Origin: Bog-756 sp963830165
GTDB taxonomy: Bacteria; Actinomycetota; Acidimicrobiia; Acidimicrobiales; RAAP-2
Direction: 5' to 3'
Assembly: GCA_963830165.1 (NCBI GenBank)
Contig: CAWHKZ010000005.1
Location: 682,001-746,000, forward strand
Length of the DNA stretch: 64,000 bases
Within the stretch, counting starts at the first letter, position 1, and every line of letters begins with the position of its first letter. The translations under genes were made by a program, and so were the position numbers. This document shows, piece after piece, positions 20,389 through 29,413 of this stretch. Below the pieces are notes generated by a model that saw only the letters and a list, made by a program, of their open reading frames with translations, was not told the DNA's origin and did no database searches.

Positions 20389-20471
20389 CCTCGCGACGCT
20401 ACTGGTGTGACCGGCCCGTTCCCGGGTGGACCGGACCGCCGGGGGCGCCAGGTCCCCGGTCGGTCACGCCG

Positions 20472-22262
20472 TCAGGTCTGGTTGGCCACGGGCGGTGTCG
20501 GCGTGGCGCCGGCGGTGCACGCCCTGGGGTCCCACGGCTGCAGCTGCGTGTTGCTCGGTGAGGGGGCGGTGATATTCGGATTCGTCGTGGCCGTGGACGT
20601 GGCGGCGGACGTCGAGGACGTCGAACCGCCGGCTGCACCGGCGGCGGTCGATGCGGTCCCCGCGCTCGAGGCGGGGGCGTTCACGGCGAACTGCGTCCCG
20701 GTGACCACGGTGATCTCCGCCCCGGCCGTGACCTGGCTGGGGTCGTAGGCCATGATCACCGCTCCCGACATCGAGCGGGTCACCGCTTCAGCTGCCGCCT
20801 CGACGGCGTGGGACCGCGAGCCGTAGTTCACGACCGTCTCCGACAGGTCGCCCGCCGGGTCGACGTCACCGGCGACGGTCGCGTGGAAGCCCAGTGCCGA
20901 CAGTGCGGTCGCGGTATCGCCCGCCTGGTCGGTGGTGCCGGTGCCGTTCTCGACCGACACGTCGACGGACGACGGGACGGGCAGTGGCTGACCGGTCATG
21001 GAGTCGATCGACGGCTTGATGTCGAGTACCTGGTCGATGACGGACTGGTCCTGGGCCTCCGACGGGAATTCGACGTCGCCGTAGCCGCTGCCCGAGCTGC
21101 CCTCGTACTCGTAGTCCCCGTCGGGGCCGTCAGGGTCGGTGACCGACGCTACCGGCAGGGTGAGTTGGGGCACCGAGTCGATGTTGACCGAGTGGAAGTC
21201 GAGCACGAGGCTCTCCATGTCGCTCACGGGCCAGTTGGAATCGAAGGTGAGGTCGCTCTTCACCGAGTTGATCAGGTCGAGATCGGTGATCGGGTTTCCG
21301 AGGCCCTGCTTGGCCACGGTGCTGGCCAGCACCCGGAGGAACTCGTGGTCGCGGCGGATCCGGGCCAGGTCGCTCTGGGCCTCCTGGGGCCAGTCGGGCG
21401 CGTACGTGCCGTCGACACTGGGATCGTCGTCGTACTGGAGGTGGCGAGCCCGCACCACCTGGAGCGCCTGGGTGCCGTCGAGGTGCACGCAGGTCGCGGC
21501 CTGCACGTTCAGGCCGGAGTTGACATCGAACAGCGACATCGGGAACGACATGTTGATGCCACCGAGCGCGTCCACGATATTGGCGAACTGATCGAAGTTG
21601 ACCTCGACGGTGTGCTGGATGGGAATCCCGAAGTCCTCCTCGATGGCCGCCACCAGCTGGCTCGGGCCCTCGTACAGGCCGGCGTCGATCTTGTTGGCGC
21701 CATCGGCGCGGGCATTCGGGATGAACAGGTCTCGAGGGATGGAGAGGAGCGCCAGCTGATGGGTGGTCGGATTGGCGTGGAGGATCATGATCACGTCACT
21801 GTTGACGCCGTTCACCGGTGCAGAGTCCGCTGAGCCCTGACACAGACCGTAGGCCGGGTTCTGAACGGCCAGGGCGCAGCGCGAGGTGGACCCCATCATC
21901 AGGATGTTCTCGCTGCCGGCCTCCGAGCCGCTGGTGAACGCGCTGTTCAGTCCGTTCACGTTGACCCGGCTGAGGTCGTGGGTGACGTAGTAGGCGTACC
22001 CCGCGCCACCGGCCACCACCACCAGGAGGACCACGACGCCGAGCGCCGCGATCCGGCCGGCTCGGCGTCGACGGCGAGTCCGGACGTTCGACCGGCGAGT
22101 GCCACGTCGCCCGGTTCCTTGGCGCCGCATGTCCTCCGCCAAGGACGCCAGCCCCTGCTCGTTGGCCACCTTACGTTCGCTCCGGTCGCGATCGATCCGG
22201 TCGCCCAGGGAGCGCAGCGCGTCCTGGTTCGTTCCACTGGTGGCCTTCTTCGGACGTGTCAC
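20472..22262 (-). CDS. LytR-CpsA-Psr (LCP) family protein with C-terminal LytR_C domain
   Basis: The 596-residue product has a basic cytoplasmic N-terminus (RRRRRAGR), one membrane helix at ~71-92, and an extracellular LCP domain. In the LCP domain 'VNSDVIMILHANP', 'ALLSIPRDLFIP' and 'ARHLQYDDDP' contain the conserved Asp/Arg pattern for polyprenyl-phosphate handling. A LytR_C domain follows ('SVDVSVENGTGTTDQAGDTATAL'), then a Ser/Thr/Ala-rich tail. LCP proteins transfer glycopolymers from lipid carrier to the cell wall. A GTG start at 22262 is used; a TTG at 22331 would add 23 residues, and neither has a convincing ribosome site. Confidence 0.85.
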   Translation of the reverse strand: MTRPKKATSGTNQDALRSLGDRIDRDRSERKVANEQGLASLAEDMRRQGTGRRGTRRSNVRTRRRRRAGRIAALGVVVLLVVVAGGAGYAYYVTHDLSRVNVNGLNSAFTSGSEAGSENILMMGSTSRCALAVQNPAYGLCQGSADSAPVNGVNSDVIMILHANPTTHQLALLSIPRDLFIPNARADGANKIDAGLYEGPSQLVAAIEEDFGIPIQHTVEVNFDQFANIVDALGGINMSFPMSLFDVNSGLNVQAATCVHLDGTQALQVVRARHLQYDDDPSVDGTYAPDWPQEAQSDLARIRRDHEFLRVLASTVAKQGLGNPITDLDLINSVKSDLTFDSNWPVSDMESLVLDFHSVNIDSVPQLTLPVASVTDPDGPDGDYEYEGSSGSGYGDVEFPSEAQDQSVIDQVLDIKPSIDSMTGQPLPVPSSVDVSVENGTGTTDQAGDTATALSALGFHATVAGDVDPAGDLSETVVNYGSRSHAVEAAAEAVTRSMSGAVIMAYDPSQVTAGAEITVVTGTQFAVNAPASSAGTASTAAGAAGGSTSSTSAATSTATTNPNITAPSPSNTQLQPWDPRACTAGATPTPPVANQT

Positions 22263-22467
22263 TCGGGTCGATGCTCCAGCTTCATGGTGGCGGACAGGTT
22301 GGTCGGGACGCGACGGAACGGAGGATCCCAACCCGTGGACAGGGTACCCGGGCCCCCTCGGGTACCTGTGGGCAGGACGCGCCCCGGCGGACGCCGCTGT
22401 TCGATTTCGGCAGGCCCGGGCAAGGGTGCCGTCGGCCGGTCAGGATGCCAGAGGACCCGCGGAGCCC

Positions 22468-22605
22468 TGCGTGGTAACGTCGCTCGGACGCAGTACAGAA
22501 GTACCACGACCCAGGGGAAGCCGGTCAGAGTCCGGCGCTGGTCCGCAACCGTAGGCGGTGTGCCCCGTGGGGTCGCCGTGAGCCGGGATACCTGGTCGGG
22601 GTGAG
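22468..22605 (+). promoter_or_regulatory. Cobalamin (B12) riboswitch
   Basis: The region carries the hallmark B12 elements in order: GGGAAGCCGGTCAGAGTCCG (22513-22532), then CGCTGGTCCGCAACCGTAGG, then the B12 box 'AGCCGGGATACCTGG' at 22581-22595. It points at the transport operon starting at 22812, so the aptamer should repress uptake when adenosyl- or hydroxocobalamin is plentiful. Ends are approximate. Confidence 0.9.
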
Positions 22606-22676
22606 CTCCTATCGTCGAGACACACGGTTCGGGGCTCGGTGGTCGCCCATCATCGCGTCGTGGTGGTGGAGGGCTC

Positions 22677-22692
22677 CCGGGTTCGGACCCGG
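22677..22692 (+). promoter_or_regulatory. Stem-loop in the riboswitch leader
   Basis: CCGGGT and ACCCGG form a perfect 6-bp stem with a TCGG loop, 72 nt after the aptamer. There is no T-run, so it may be a structural spacer or part of the expression platform rather than an intrinsic terminator. Confidence 0.35.
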
Positions 22693-22777
22693 AAAGCGAG
22701 CATCCGTGAACCACCCTTCCCGCCTGCCGGTACCGGGCGTCGTCGGCACCACATCCGACTCACCCATCACGGGCGCG

Positions 22778-22792
22778 GCGGCCTCCGGCCGC
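22778..22792 (+). promoter_or_regulatory. Second leader hairpin
   Basis: GCGGCC and GGCCGC enclose TCC, giving a very stable 6-bp stem that ends 20 nt before the start codon of the surface protein. It could contribute to riboswitch output. Confidence 0.35.
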
Positions 22793-22793
22793 A

Positions 22794-22811
22794 CGACCGG
22801 CCGGTAGGTCG
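22794..22811 (+). promoter_or_regulatory. Hairpin masking the ribosome-binding region
   Basis: CGACC (22794-22798) pairs with GGTCG (22807-22811), which directly abuts the ATG at 22812 and includes the only purine-rich bases (TAGGT) upstream. If formed, it would block translation initiation, a plausible translational expression platform for the upstream aptamer. Confidence 0.4.
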
Positions 22812-23774
22812 ATGGTGACGACCGGACCGTCGGTCAGCAGGTGGAGCGTCCGTGACCTCGGCTCCCGGCTGGTCGCTCTCATCGCCGTGACCAGCTTCGG
22901 TGTGGTGGGGGCCGCCTTCGCGCTGTCGGTCGGTGGCCCGGCGCCGACGGCCTCGGCCGACCCGGTGGGCGCCTGCAGCACGACGACCGGTGTGGTGGTC
23001 GCCGTCGATTTCGGGCCCTTCGGGGGGCAGGTCCAGGCCGGCTGCGACCCGACGGCGACCACCGCCCTGAACGCCCTGGAGGTGGCCGGCTTCACGCCGA
23101 CCGGCACCTCGCAGTACGGCCTGGCCTTCGTCTGCCTCATCGACGGGGACCCGACGAACCAGAGCTGCACCTCCACGCCCCCCGCCTCGGCCAGCTGGTC
23201 CTTCTGGCTGGCCGACTCCGGTACCGACAGGTGGACCTACAGCACGGCCGGTGCGTCCACGCTCGAGCCCGAACCGGGAAGCGTCGAGGCCTGGACCTTC
23301 GGGGACTCGAGCCCGGGTGACAAGCCGGACTTCACACCGGCGAAGGTGCGGAAGGCCGGCTCCGGATCGCCATCCACCACCTCCCCGACCGGGGTCTCGC
23401 CGGACACCACCGCCCCGACCGGCAACGGTGGCACGACGCCCGCCACCCCGCGCACCAGGCAGGCCGGCAGCCCCTCGGGCAACCCCGCAGCCCACACCGG
23501 TGGCCCGGCCCGCGGTTCGCCCGGCACGGTGGTGACGACGACCACAACACCTGAATCCTCCGCGCCGGTGACCGGTGGCGCTGCGGCCACGACGACCGGA
23601 GGCTCGGCGCAGCACGGTTCCGCCGCCCCGGCCGTCGTCGCCGCCTCGCCGGATGCATCGGACCACCAGGGCACCACCGGTTCGCCACTGCCCCTCGTCA
23701 TCGCCATCGTGGCGGTGGTCGTCCTGGGGGGCTGGGCGGGCATCGTCGCCTGGCGCCGGCGCCGGGCGGCATGA
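22812..23774 (+). CDS. Transcobalamin-like (DUF4430-type) surface protein with C-terminal membrane anchor
   Basis: The 320-residue product has a signal peptide (cleavage near ASA-DP, about residue 49). A ~110-residue extracellular domain ends in 'WSFWLADSG', 'WTYSTAGAS', 'PGSVEAWTFG', the pattern of DUF4430/transcobalamin-C-like domains. Then come a Pro/Thr/Gly-rich linker of ~170 residues, one membrane helix (~294-313) and RRRRAA. The stalk-and-anchor plan would display the domain on the cell surface. Lying first after a B12 riboswitch and before ECF genes, it is probably a cobalamin-capture protein. No experimental support for this copy is known to me. Confidence 0.7.
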   Translation: MVTTGPSVSRWSVRDLGSRLVALIAVTSFGVVGAAFALSVGGPAPTASADPVGACSTTTGVVVAVDFGPFGGQVQAGCDPTATTALNALEVAGFTPTGTSQYGLAFVCLIDGDPTNQSCTSTPPASASWSFWLADSGTDRWTYSTAGASTLEPEPGSVEAWTFGDSSPGDKPDFTPAKVRKAGSGSPSTTSPTGVSPDTTAPTGNGGTTPATPRTRQAGSPSGNPAAHTGGPARGSPGTVVTTTTTPESSAPVTGGAAATTTGGSAQHGSAAPAVVAASPDASDHQGTTGSPLPLVIAIVAVVVLGGWAGIVAWRRRRAA

Positions 23775-24970
23775 CCGTCGCCGGCCAGGCCCGCCACCTC
23801 GGCCTGGGCCACGCCCGGCTGCCCCGCACGCTCCATCCGATCGCCTGGTGGATCTGGGCGCTCGGGCTGGCCACCGCGTGCAGCCGGACCACCAACCCGT
23901 TGCTGCTGGCCCTGGTGCTCGGTGTCCTGGCCGTGGTGGTGGCCAATCGGCGCTCCGAGGCCCCGTGGGCCCGGGCGTTCAAGTACTACCTGTACCTGGC
24001 CCTGACCGTCATCCTGCTGCGGGTGGCCTTCCGCTCGGTCTTCGGCGGCGACATCGACGCCCAGAGCATGCACGTGCTGTTCCGGCTGCCCCAGGTCCCC
24101 CTTCCCTCGTGGGCCGCCGGCGTCCAGCTCGGCGGCCCGGTGACACTCGAAGGCACGATGGCCGCGATCTACGACGGGCTCCGCCTCGGGACCCTGCTGT
24201 GCTGCCTGGGAGCCGCCAACGCGCTGGCCAATCCCAAGCGGGCCCTGCGGGTCCTGCCCGGGGCGCTCTACGAGCTCGGCGTGGCCGTGGTGGTCTCGCT
24301 CAGCGTGGCCCCCCAACTCGTCGAGAGCGTCCAACGTGTCCGGCGTGCCCGCAAGCTCCGGGGCGGGCCGACCAGTGGGCGCCACGCCTTGCGGGGGATC
24401 GCCATCCCGGTGCTCGAGGACGCGTTCGAGCGCTCGTTGAAGCTGGCCGCGGCCATGGACTCGCGTGGCTACGGCCGCACCGCAGGCGCGTCGCGTCGAT
24501 CCCGGCGGACCACGGCGCTGCTCATGATGGCCGGCATGCTGGGCCTCTGTACGGGTGCGTACGGCCTGCTCGGCGGGACCACTCCGGGGGTGCTCGGCCT
24601 ACCGACGATGGCAGCGGGGGCCGTCCTGTGCTGCCTGGGTCTCGCCCTCGGGAGCCGCCGGGTGGTGCGGACGCAGTACCGCCCCGATCCCTGGCGGTTG
24701 CCCGAGTGGGCGGTGGTGGCCTGCGGTCTGGTGCCGGCCGTGGTGTTCCTGGTCTCCTTCGGGGCCGGTGCGTCGGGCCTCAACCCGTCGACCGACCCGA
24801 TGGTGTGGCCCACCCTCCCGATCATCCCGGCCCTGGCCGTCGTGGTGGCCGCGCTGGCCGCGGTGGTGGCGCCGCCTCCGGTGCGCCCCGGGCGCGCCCC
24901 GGGTCACCTGACCGAGGTCGGGCCTGAGCGCGACGTCGCACGCCTGCGCACGACGGGTGTGGCGTCGTGA
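23771..24970 (+). CDS. ECF transporter transmembrane (T) component, CbiQ family
   Basis: The 399-residue product has a hydrophobic N-terminal half with several membrane helices. The signature coupling helices include 'VVSLSVAPQLVESVQRVRRARKLRG' and 'AFERSLKLAAAMDSRGYG', matching the A-R-G motif helices of EcfT/CbiQ that touch the ATPases. It is ~130 residues longer than typical EcfT (~265) because of extra C-terminal helices. The ATG at 23771 overlaps the previous stop (ATGA), which implies translational coupling within the operon. Confidence 0.85.
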   Translation: MTVAGQARHLGLGHARLPRTLHPIAWWIWALGLATACSRTTNPLLLALVLGVLAVVVANRRSEAPWARAFKYYLYLALTVILLRVAFRSVFGGDIDAQSMHVLFRLPQVPLPSWAAGVQLGGPVTLEGTMAAIYDGLRLGTLLCCLGAANALANPKRALRVLPGALYELGVAVVVSLSVAPQLVESVQRVRRARKLRGGPTSGRHALRGIAIPVLEDAFERSLKLAAAMDSRGYGRTAGASRRSRRTTALLMMAGMLGLCTGAYGLLGGTTPGVLGLPTMAAGAVLCCLGLALGSRRVVRTQYRPDPWRLPEWAVVACGLVPAVVFLVSFGAGASGLNPSTDPMVWPTLPIIPALAVVVAALAAVVAPPPVRPGRAPGHLTEVGPERDVARLRTTGVAS

Positions 24971-26586
24971 TCGAGTTCGAGCGGGTCACCGTCACCTACC
25001 AGGGGGCACCGGGACCGGTGCTGAGCGACGTCGACCTGACCATCGGCGAAGGCGAGCTGGTCCTGGTGGTGGGCAGGACCGGGGTGGGCAAATCGACGCT
25101 GCTCGGTGCCGTCAACGGGCTGGTTCCCCATTTCACCGGGGGCACCCTGGCCGGGCGGGTGCTGGTCGACGGGCGCGATACCCGGACCCACAAGCCGCGG
25201 GAGCTGGCCGACGTGGTGGGGGTGGTGGGTCAGGACCCCCTGGCCGGCTTCGTCACCGACACGGTGGAGGAGGAGCTGGCCTATGCCATGGAGCAACTGG
25301 CCGTCCCGGCTCCCGTGATGCGCAAGCGGGTCGAGGAGACGCTCGACCTGCTCGGCATCGCCGAGCTGCGGGACCGCCCGCTCCACCAGCTGTCCGGTGG
25401 CCAGCAGCAGCGCGTGGCGATCGGATCGGTGCTGACGGCCCATCCACGCGTCCTGGTGCTCGACGAGCCGACCTCGGCCCTGGACCCGACGGCGGCCGAA
25501 GAGGTGCTGGCCGCCATCACACGGTTGGTGCACGACCTCGGTGTCACGGTGATCCTGGCCGAGCACCGCTTGGAGCGGGTCGTGCAGTACGCCGACACGG
25601 TGGTCGAGGTACGGACCGACGGCACGGTGGACGCCGGACCCCCGGCCGCCATGCTCGCCACGACGGCGGTCGCCCCCCCGGTGGTCGAGCTCGGCCGCCT
25701 GGCCGGCTGGGACCCCCTCGCCCTGTCGGTGCGCGACGCCCGACGCATGGTCGGGCCGCTGCGCCGACGGTTGGGCGATGGACCGGCTCCCGCTCCCATC
25801 CGACTGGTGCCACGCGCACCGGGAGCGGCCGTCCTCCGGGCCCGCAAGGTGACCGTCCGCTTCGGCGAGACGGTCGCGGTGCGGACCGTCGATCTCGAAC
25901 TCGACGCGGGTCAGGTGACGGCCCTGATGGGTCGCAACGGCTCCGGCAAGTCGTCATTGCTCTGGGCACTCCAGGGGTCGGGCCCGCGTCAGGGGGGATT
26001 GGTCACCGTCGAGGGGACGGACCCGGCCGAGGTACCCGCCGCGGAGGCCCGGGCGCTGGTCGGACTGGTGCCCCAGACCCCGGCCGACCTGCTCTACCTC
26101 GACACCGTCGCCGAGGAGTGCGATCAGGCCGATCGCGAGGTGGCAGGTGTCGTGCCGCTCACGGCACGGGAGGTCCTCGACCGACTGGCTCCGGGAATCG
26201 ACGACGGCGAGCATCCCCGCGACCTCTCCGAGGGCCAGCGACTGGCCCTGGTCCTCGCCATCCAGCTGGCCGGCAGTCCCCGAGTGGTGCTGCTCGACGA
26301 GCCCACCCGGGGACTCGACTACCCGGCCAAGCGGGCACTCGTCGGCATCCTCGACATGCTGGCGGGGGAGGGTCGGGCGGTGGTCATCGCCACCCACGAC
26401 GTCGAATTCGCGGCCGCCGCGGCCGACCGGGTGGTCGTGATGGCGGTCGGCGACGTGGTCGCCGACGGTCCGACGGCCGCGGTGGTCACCGCGTCGCCTG
26501 CCTTCGCCCCCCAGTTGGCCAAGATCCTCGCTCCGGCCGCCTACCTCACCCTGGACCAGGTGGTCCAGGGTCTGGGGGAGGCGTGA
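24967..26586 (+). CDS. ECF transporter fused A-A' ATPase
   Basis: The 539-residue product contains two ABC ATPase domains. The first has GRTGVGKST (~38-46), LSGGQQQRVAIG and VLVLDEPTSALDP. The second, from ~290, has GRNGSGKSS, LSEGQRLALVLA and VVLLDEPTRGLDYP. EcfA and EcfA' are separate in many organisms but fused here. It powers vitamin uptake by the T-S complex from the cytoplasmic side. The GTG start overlaps the EcfT stop (GTGA). The second signature lacks the usual GGQ glycine pair, so the two sites are probably not equivalent. Confidence 0.9.
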   Translation: MIEFERVTVTYQGAPGPVLSDVDLTIGEGELVLVVGRTGVGKSTLLGAVNGLVPHFTGGTLAGRVLVDGRDTRTHKPRELADVVGVVGQDPLAGFVTDTVEEELAYAMEQLAVPAPVMRKRVEETLDLLGIAELRDRPLHQLSGGQQQRVAIGSVLTAHPRVLVLDEPTSALDPTAAEEVLAAITRLVHDLGVTVILAEHRLERVVQYADTVVEVRTDGTVDAGPPAAMLATTAVAPPVVELGRLAGWDPLALSVRDARRMVGPLRRRLGDGPAPAPIRLVPRAPGAAVLRARKVTVRFGETVAVRTVDLELDAGQVTALMGRNGSGKSSLLWALQGSGPRQGGLVTVEGTDPAEVPAAEARALVGLVPQTPADLLYLDTVAEECDQADREVAGVVPLTAREVLDRLAPGIDDGEHPRDLSEGQRLALVLAIQLAGSPRVVLLDEPTRGLDYPAKRALVGILDMLAGEGRAVVIATHDVEFAAAAADRVVVMAVGDVVADGPTAAVVTASPAFAPQLAKILAPAAYLTLDQVVQGLGEA

Positions 26587-27448
26587 TGCCGGGCCGGACC
26601 AGTGCCATACCCGTCGGGCACCTGTCGCGGCTCACGCTGGCCATGGCCTCGTTCCTCGGTTTCGTCGCCTTTCTGTGGCCCTTCGTGGTAGCTCCGGGAC
26701 GGGTCGGCGACACCACGCTGGCCCCGCTCATGTTCGGTGCCCTGCTGATCCTGGTGCTGGCCATCGTCTTCGCCGGCGTGGCCGACGGCGGCATCGACGC
26801 CAAGGCCATCGCCATGCTCGGTGTGCTCTCGGCGGTGGGCGCCGCGCTGCGGCCCTCGGCGCCGGGACCGCCGGCATCGAACTGGTCTTCTTCATCCTGG
26901 TCCTGGCCGGGCGGGTCTTCGGTTCCGGCTTCGGCTTCGCCCTCGGCTGCACCACCCTGTTCGCCTCGGCCCTGCTCACCGGGGGTGTCGGGCCATGGAT
27001 GCCGTATCAGATGTTCGGGTGTGCCTGGGTCGGGCTCTTCGCCGGCCTGCTCCCCCCGGCCACGGGCCGTCGCGAGGTGCTGCTCCTGGCCGGCTACGGG
27101 GCTGCCGCGGCCTACTTCTACGGATTCATGGTGAACCTCTCGTTCTGGCCGTTCTCACTCGACCCGCAGAGTTCGATCGCCTACCAGCCGGGGGCGTCGT
27201 TCAGCGTGAACGTGCACCATTACCTGATCTTCGACGCCACCACGTCCCTCGGCTGGGACACCGGGCGAGCCGTCACCACGGCCGTGTGCATCGTGCTCGT
27301 CGGGCCGGCCCTGCTCGCCACCTTCCGTCGGGCTTCGCGCCGGGCCGCCTTCCAGGCCCCGACGGCGTTCTCCCCGTCCGTCGACGGGCCACACGAGCCC
27401 GCCGGGCTCCGGGGCCCGACGACAACCAGGGGTGGGCTCGAACCGTGA
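26586..27448 (+). pseudogene. ECF transporter substrate-binding (S) component with single-base frameshift
   Basis: The N-terminal part from ATG 26586 reads 'SRLTLAMASFLGFVAFLWPFV' through 'AMLGVLSAVGAALRP'. The continuation 'LGAGTAGIELVFFILVLAGR' through 'FSLDPQSSIAYQPGASFSVN' is in the next frame. The switch is at the CCC run 26853-26855, where one additional C would restore an uninterrupted ~287-codon S-component with five to six helices. The start overlaps the ATPase stop (TGATG), and the 3' end overlaps the next gene. It is either a sequencing deletion in a homopolymer or a natural knock-out. The fold context makes cobalamin or a precursor the likely substrate. Confidence 0.75.
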
Positions 27449-27825
27449 CCGACGACGTGCGCACCGTGGGGCTGGCCGCCTGGGAAGGCCCGTGGGACCC
27501 CGATGATCCCGACGCCAACTTCAAGGCAGAGGTGGCGCTCTACTCTCACGTCGACCCGATGGCGACCATCGATGCGCTCGCCGCCGCCCTGGATCTGCCG
27601 GAGGGTGCGCTCGTGCGGTACGTGCTGGGCAGATGGGCCTCGGAGGGCAGTGGCGGACTGCTCGAGCTCGGCCCGACCATGGTGCGCCGCCTCTGGAGGG
27701 TGGTGGAGGGGGCCGAGGCGGAGGGGACCGACCTCGCCCGGATGGCGGCCTACGACCAGCTCCGTCAGATGATCTCCTGGCTCCGCCTGCCGCTCGTCGA
27801 CGAGGGGACGGACCGGGACGCCTGA
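27445..27825 (+). CDS. DUF6027-like small cytosolic protein
   Basis: The 126-residue product starts with 'GLAAWEGPWDPDDPDANFKAEVALYSHVDP' and contains 'GLLELGPTMVRRLW' and 'YDQLRQMISWLRLPL'. I recall this pattern from actinobacterial DUF6027 proteins but cannot confirm it. It is acidic, helical and has no cysteine or membrane segment. The GTG start overlaps the S-component stop (GTGA). Membership of the riboswitch operon suggests an accessory role in vitamin uptake or use, which is inference only. Confidence 0.6.
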   Translation: MTDDVRTVGLAAWEGPWDPDDPDANFKAEVALYSHVDPMATIDALAAALDLPEGALVRYVLGRWASEGSGGLLELGPTMVRRLWRVVEGAEAEGTDLARMAAYDQLRQMISWLRLPLVDEGTDRDA

Positions 27826-27952
27826 TCGGCTGGATCGGCCGGCACCCGCACGCCGGCGCGATCGTCGCCGGGCGGCCGTGGGCACGTGGCGCCCCCTGGG
27901 CCGGAGGGTAGCCTCGCCTGGACGGCGCCGACGCGGGAGGTGCGGAACGGTC

Positions 27953-29413
27953 ATGGCAGGTGCGAACGGAGCCGGGGGGACGCCGGTGGAGGAGGCCCGT
28001 CTGGTCATCGGCGGCGTGCCGGTCCCGGGCGCCGGGGCGCCCTACCCGGTGGTCAACCCGGCCCGGCCCGACCGTGTCGTGCTGCTCGCCCCCTCGGCCT
28101 CGCCGTCCCAGCTCGACGCGGCCGTGGACGCGGCCCGCGACGCCCAGCCGACCTGGTCGGCCGTTCCCTTCGAGGAGCGGGTCGCCCTGCTGCAGGCCGC
28201 CGCCGACGGGGCGTCGGCCTCGTGTGACCTCGAGACCAGGGCGGCCGGGCTGACCCGGGAGCACGGCAAGGTCCTGCCCGAATCGATGATCGACGTGGCT
28301 GCCGGACTGGGCATGGTCGGAGCCCTCGCACCGCTCATGGCCGAGGCCCTGGCCGACCGCACGGCCGGGACATCGGTGATCGAGGCGGTGCCCCACGGTG
28401 TGGTGGCCGCCGTCCTGCCCTTCAACTGGCCCCCGGCGGTGATGGGGAACAAGATCCTGCCCGGCCTCCTGGCCGGCAACACGGTGGTGGTCAAGCCCCC
28501 ACCCACCTGTCCCGGGACCGTCCTGGCGCTGGCCGCCGCCCTGGCGGCCCACCTCCCCCCGGGCGTCCTGAACGCAGTCAACGGGCCCGGTCCCGGTATC
28601 GGCTCCGCCCTGGTCGCCCATCCCGGGGTGGACATGGTCTCCTTCACCGGCGGTGTCGGGGCCGGCCGGGCCGTGCTGGTGGCCTGCGCCGAGCGGTTCC
28701 GGCCGGTCGTGGCGGAACTGGGAGGCAACGACCCGGCCATCGTCGCCCCCGACCTGGAGCCGTCCGAGGAGGTGGCCGGACGGCTGATCGACGCCGCCTT
28801 CACCACCTCGGGCCAGGTGTGCATGGCGGTCAAGCGGATCTACGTCCCGGCCGATCGGCTGCAGGGCTGGGGCGACGCGCTGGCCGCGGTGCTGGCCCGG
28901 ATGGTCGTGGGCGACGGTCTGGATCCGGAGGTGACCATGGGCCCGGTCCACACCGAGTCCGCCCGCGACCGGGTGGAGTCGATGATCGCCGAGGCGCGGG
29001 CGTCGGGTGGCCGGGTGGTGCGCCCGGCCCGGGTGGCCTCCGACGCCGGGTGGGTCGTCCCTCCGGCGCTGGCCGTCGGTCCCGATCCGGACACGGCGCT
29101 GGTCGTCGAGGAGCAGTTCGCCCCGGCCCTGCCGGTGCTCCCGTACCGGTCGGTCGACGAGGCCGTCGGGGCGGCCAACGGCACCCCCTTCGGCCTCTGC
29201 GCCTCGGTGTGGACGGCCGACGACGAACTGGCCGCCTCCGTGGCCGGCCGGCTGGAGGCGGGGACGGTGTGGACCAATGCCCACGGGATGGGGGCGATGG
29301 ACCACCTGGCTCCCATGGGCGGCTGGGGTCGGTCAGGTCTCGGTGTGGAACTGGGAGTCGAGGGCATGGCCGCGTTCGTGCGGCCCCGGGTGCGGCGAAG
29401 GGGCACGCTCTGA
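27953..29413 (+). CDS. Aldehyde dehydrogenase family protein
   Basis: The 486-residue product is a full-length NAD(P)-dependent ALDH. It has 'VLPFNWPPAVMGNKILPGLLAGNTVVVKPP', 'VSFTGGVGAG', the general-base region 'VVAELGGNDPAIV' and the catalytic Cys290 in 'TTSGQVCMAVKR'. The final 'MDHLAPMGGWGRSGLG' is typical. It resembles the betaine/succinate-semialdehyde/aromatic-aldehyde groups but the substrate is not obvious. The ATG at 27953 has GGGAGG ~12 nt upstream. It is followed immediately by an FAD oxidoreductase in the same operon. Confidence 0.9.
   Translation: MAGANGAGGTPVEEARLVIGGVPVPGAGAPYPVVNPARPDRVVLLAPSASPSQLDAAVDAARDAQPTWSAVPFEERVALLQAAADGASASCDLETRAAGLTREHGKVLPESMIDVAAGLGMVGALAPLMAEALADRTAGTSVIEAVPHGVVAAVLPFNWPPAVMGNKILPGLLAGNTVVVKPPPTCPGTVLALAAALAAHLPPGVLNAVNGPGPGIGSALVAHPGVDMVSFTGGVGAGRAVLVACAERFRPVVAELGGNDPAIVAPDLEPSEEVAGRLIDAAFTTSGQVCMAVKRIYVPADRLQGWGDALAAVLARMVVGDGLDPEVTMGPVHTESARDRVESMIAEARASGGRVVRPARVASDAGWVVPPALAVGPDPDTALVVEEQFAPALPVLPYRSVDEAVGAANGTPFGLCASVWTADDELAASVAGRLEAGTVWTNAHGMGAMDHLAPMGGWGRSGLGVELGVEGMAAFVRPRVRRRGTL

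Noticed and set aside
22468..22605. Other riboswitch classes (TPP, manganese yybP-ykoY) for the leader
   Set aside because: The B12-box and the GGGAAGCCGG / CCGCAACCGTA elements fit only the cobalamin class, and no THI or Mn elements are seen.
26853..26856. Programmed ribosomal frameshift in the S component
   Set aside because: No slippery heptamer or following pseudoknot is visible; a plain base deletion in a C run explains the break.
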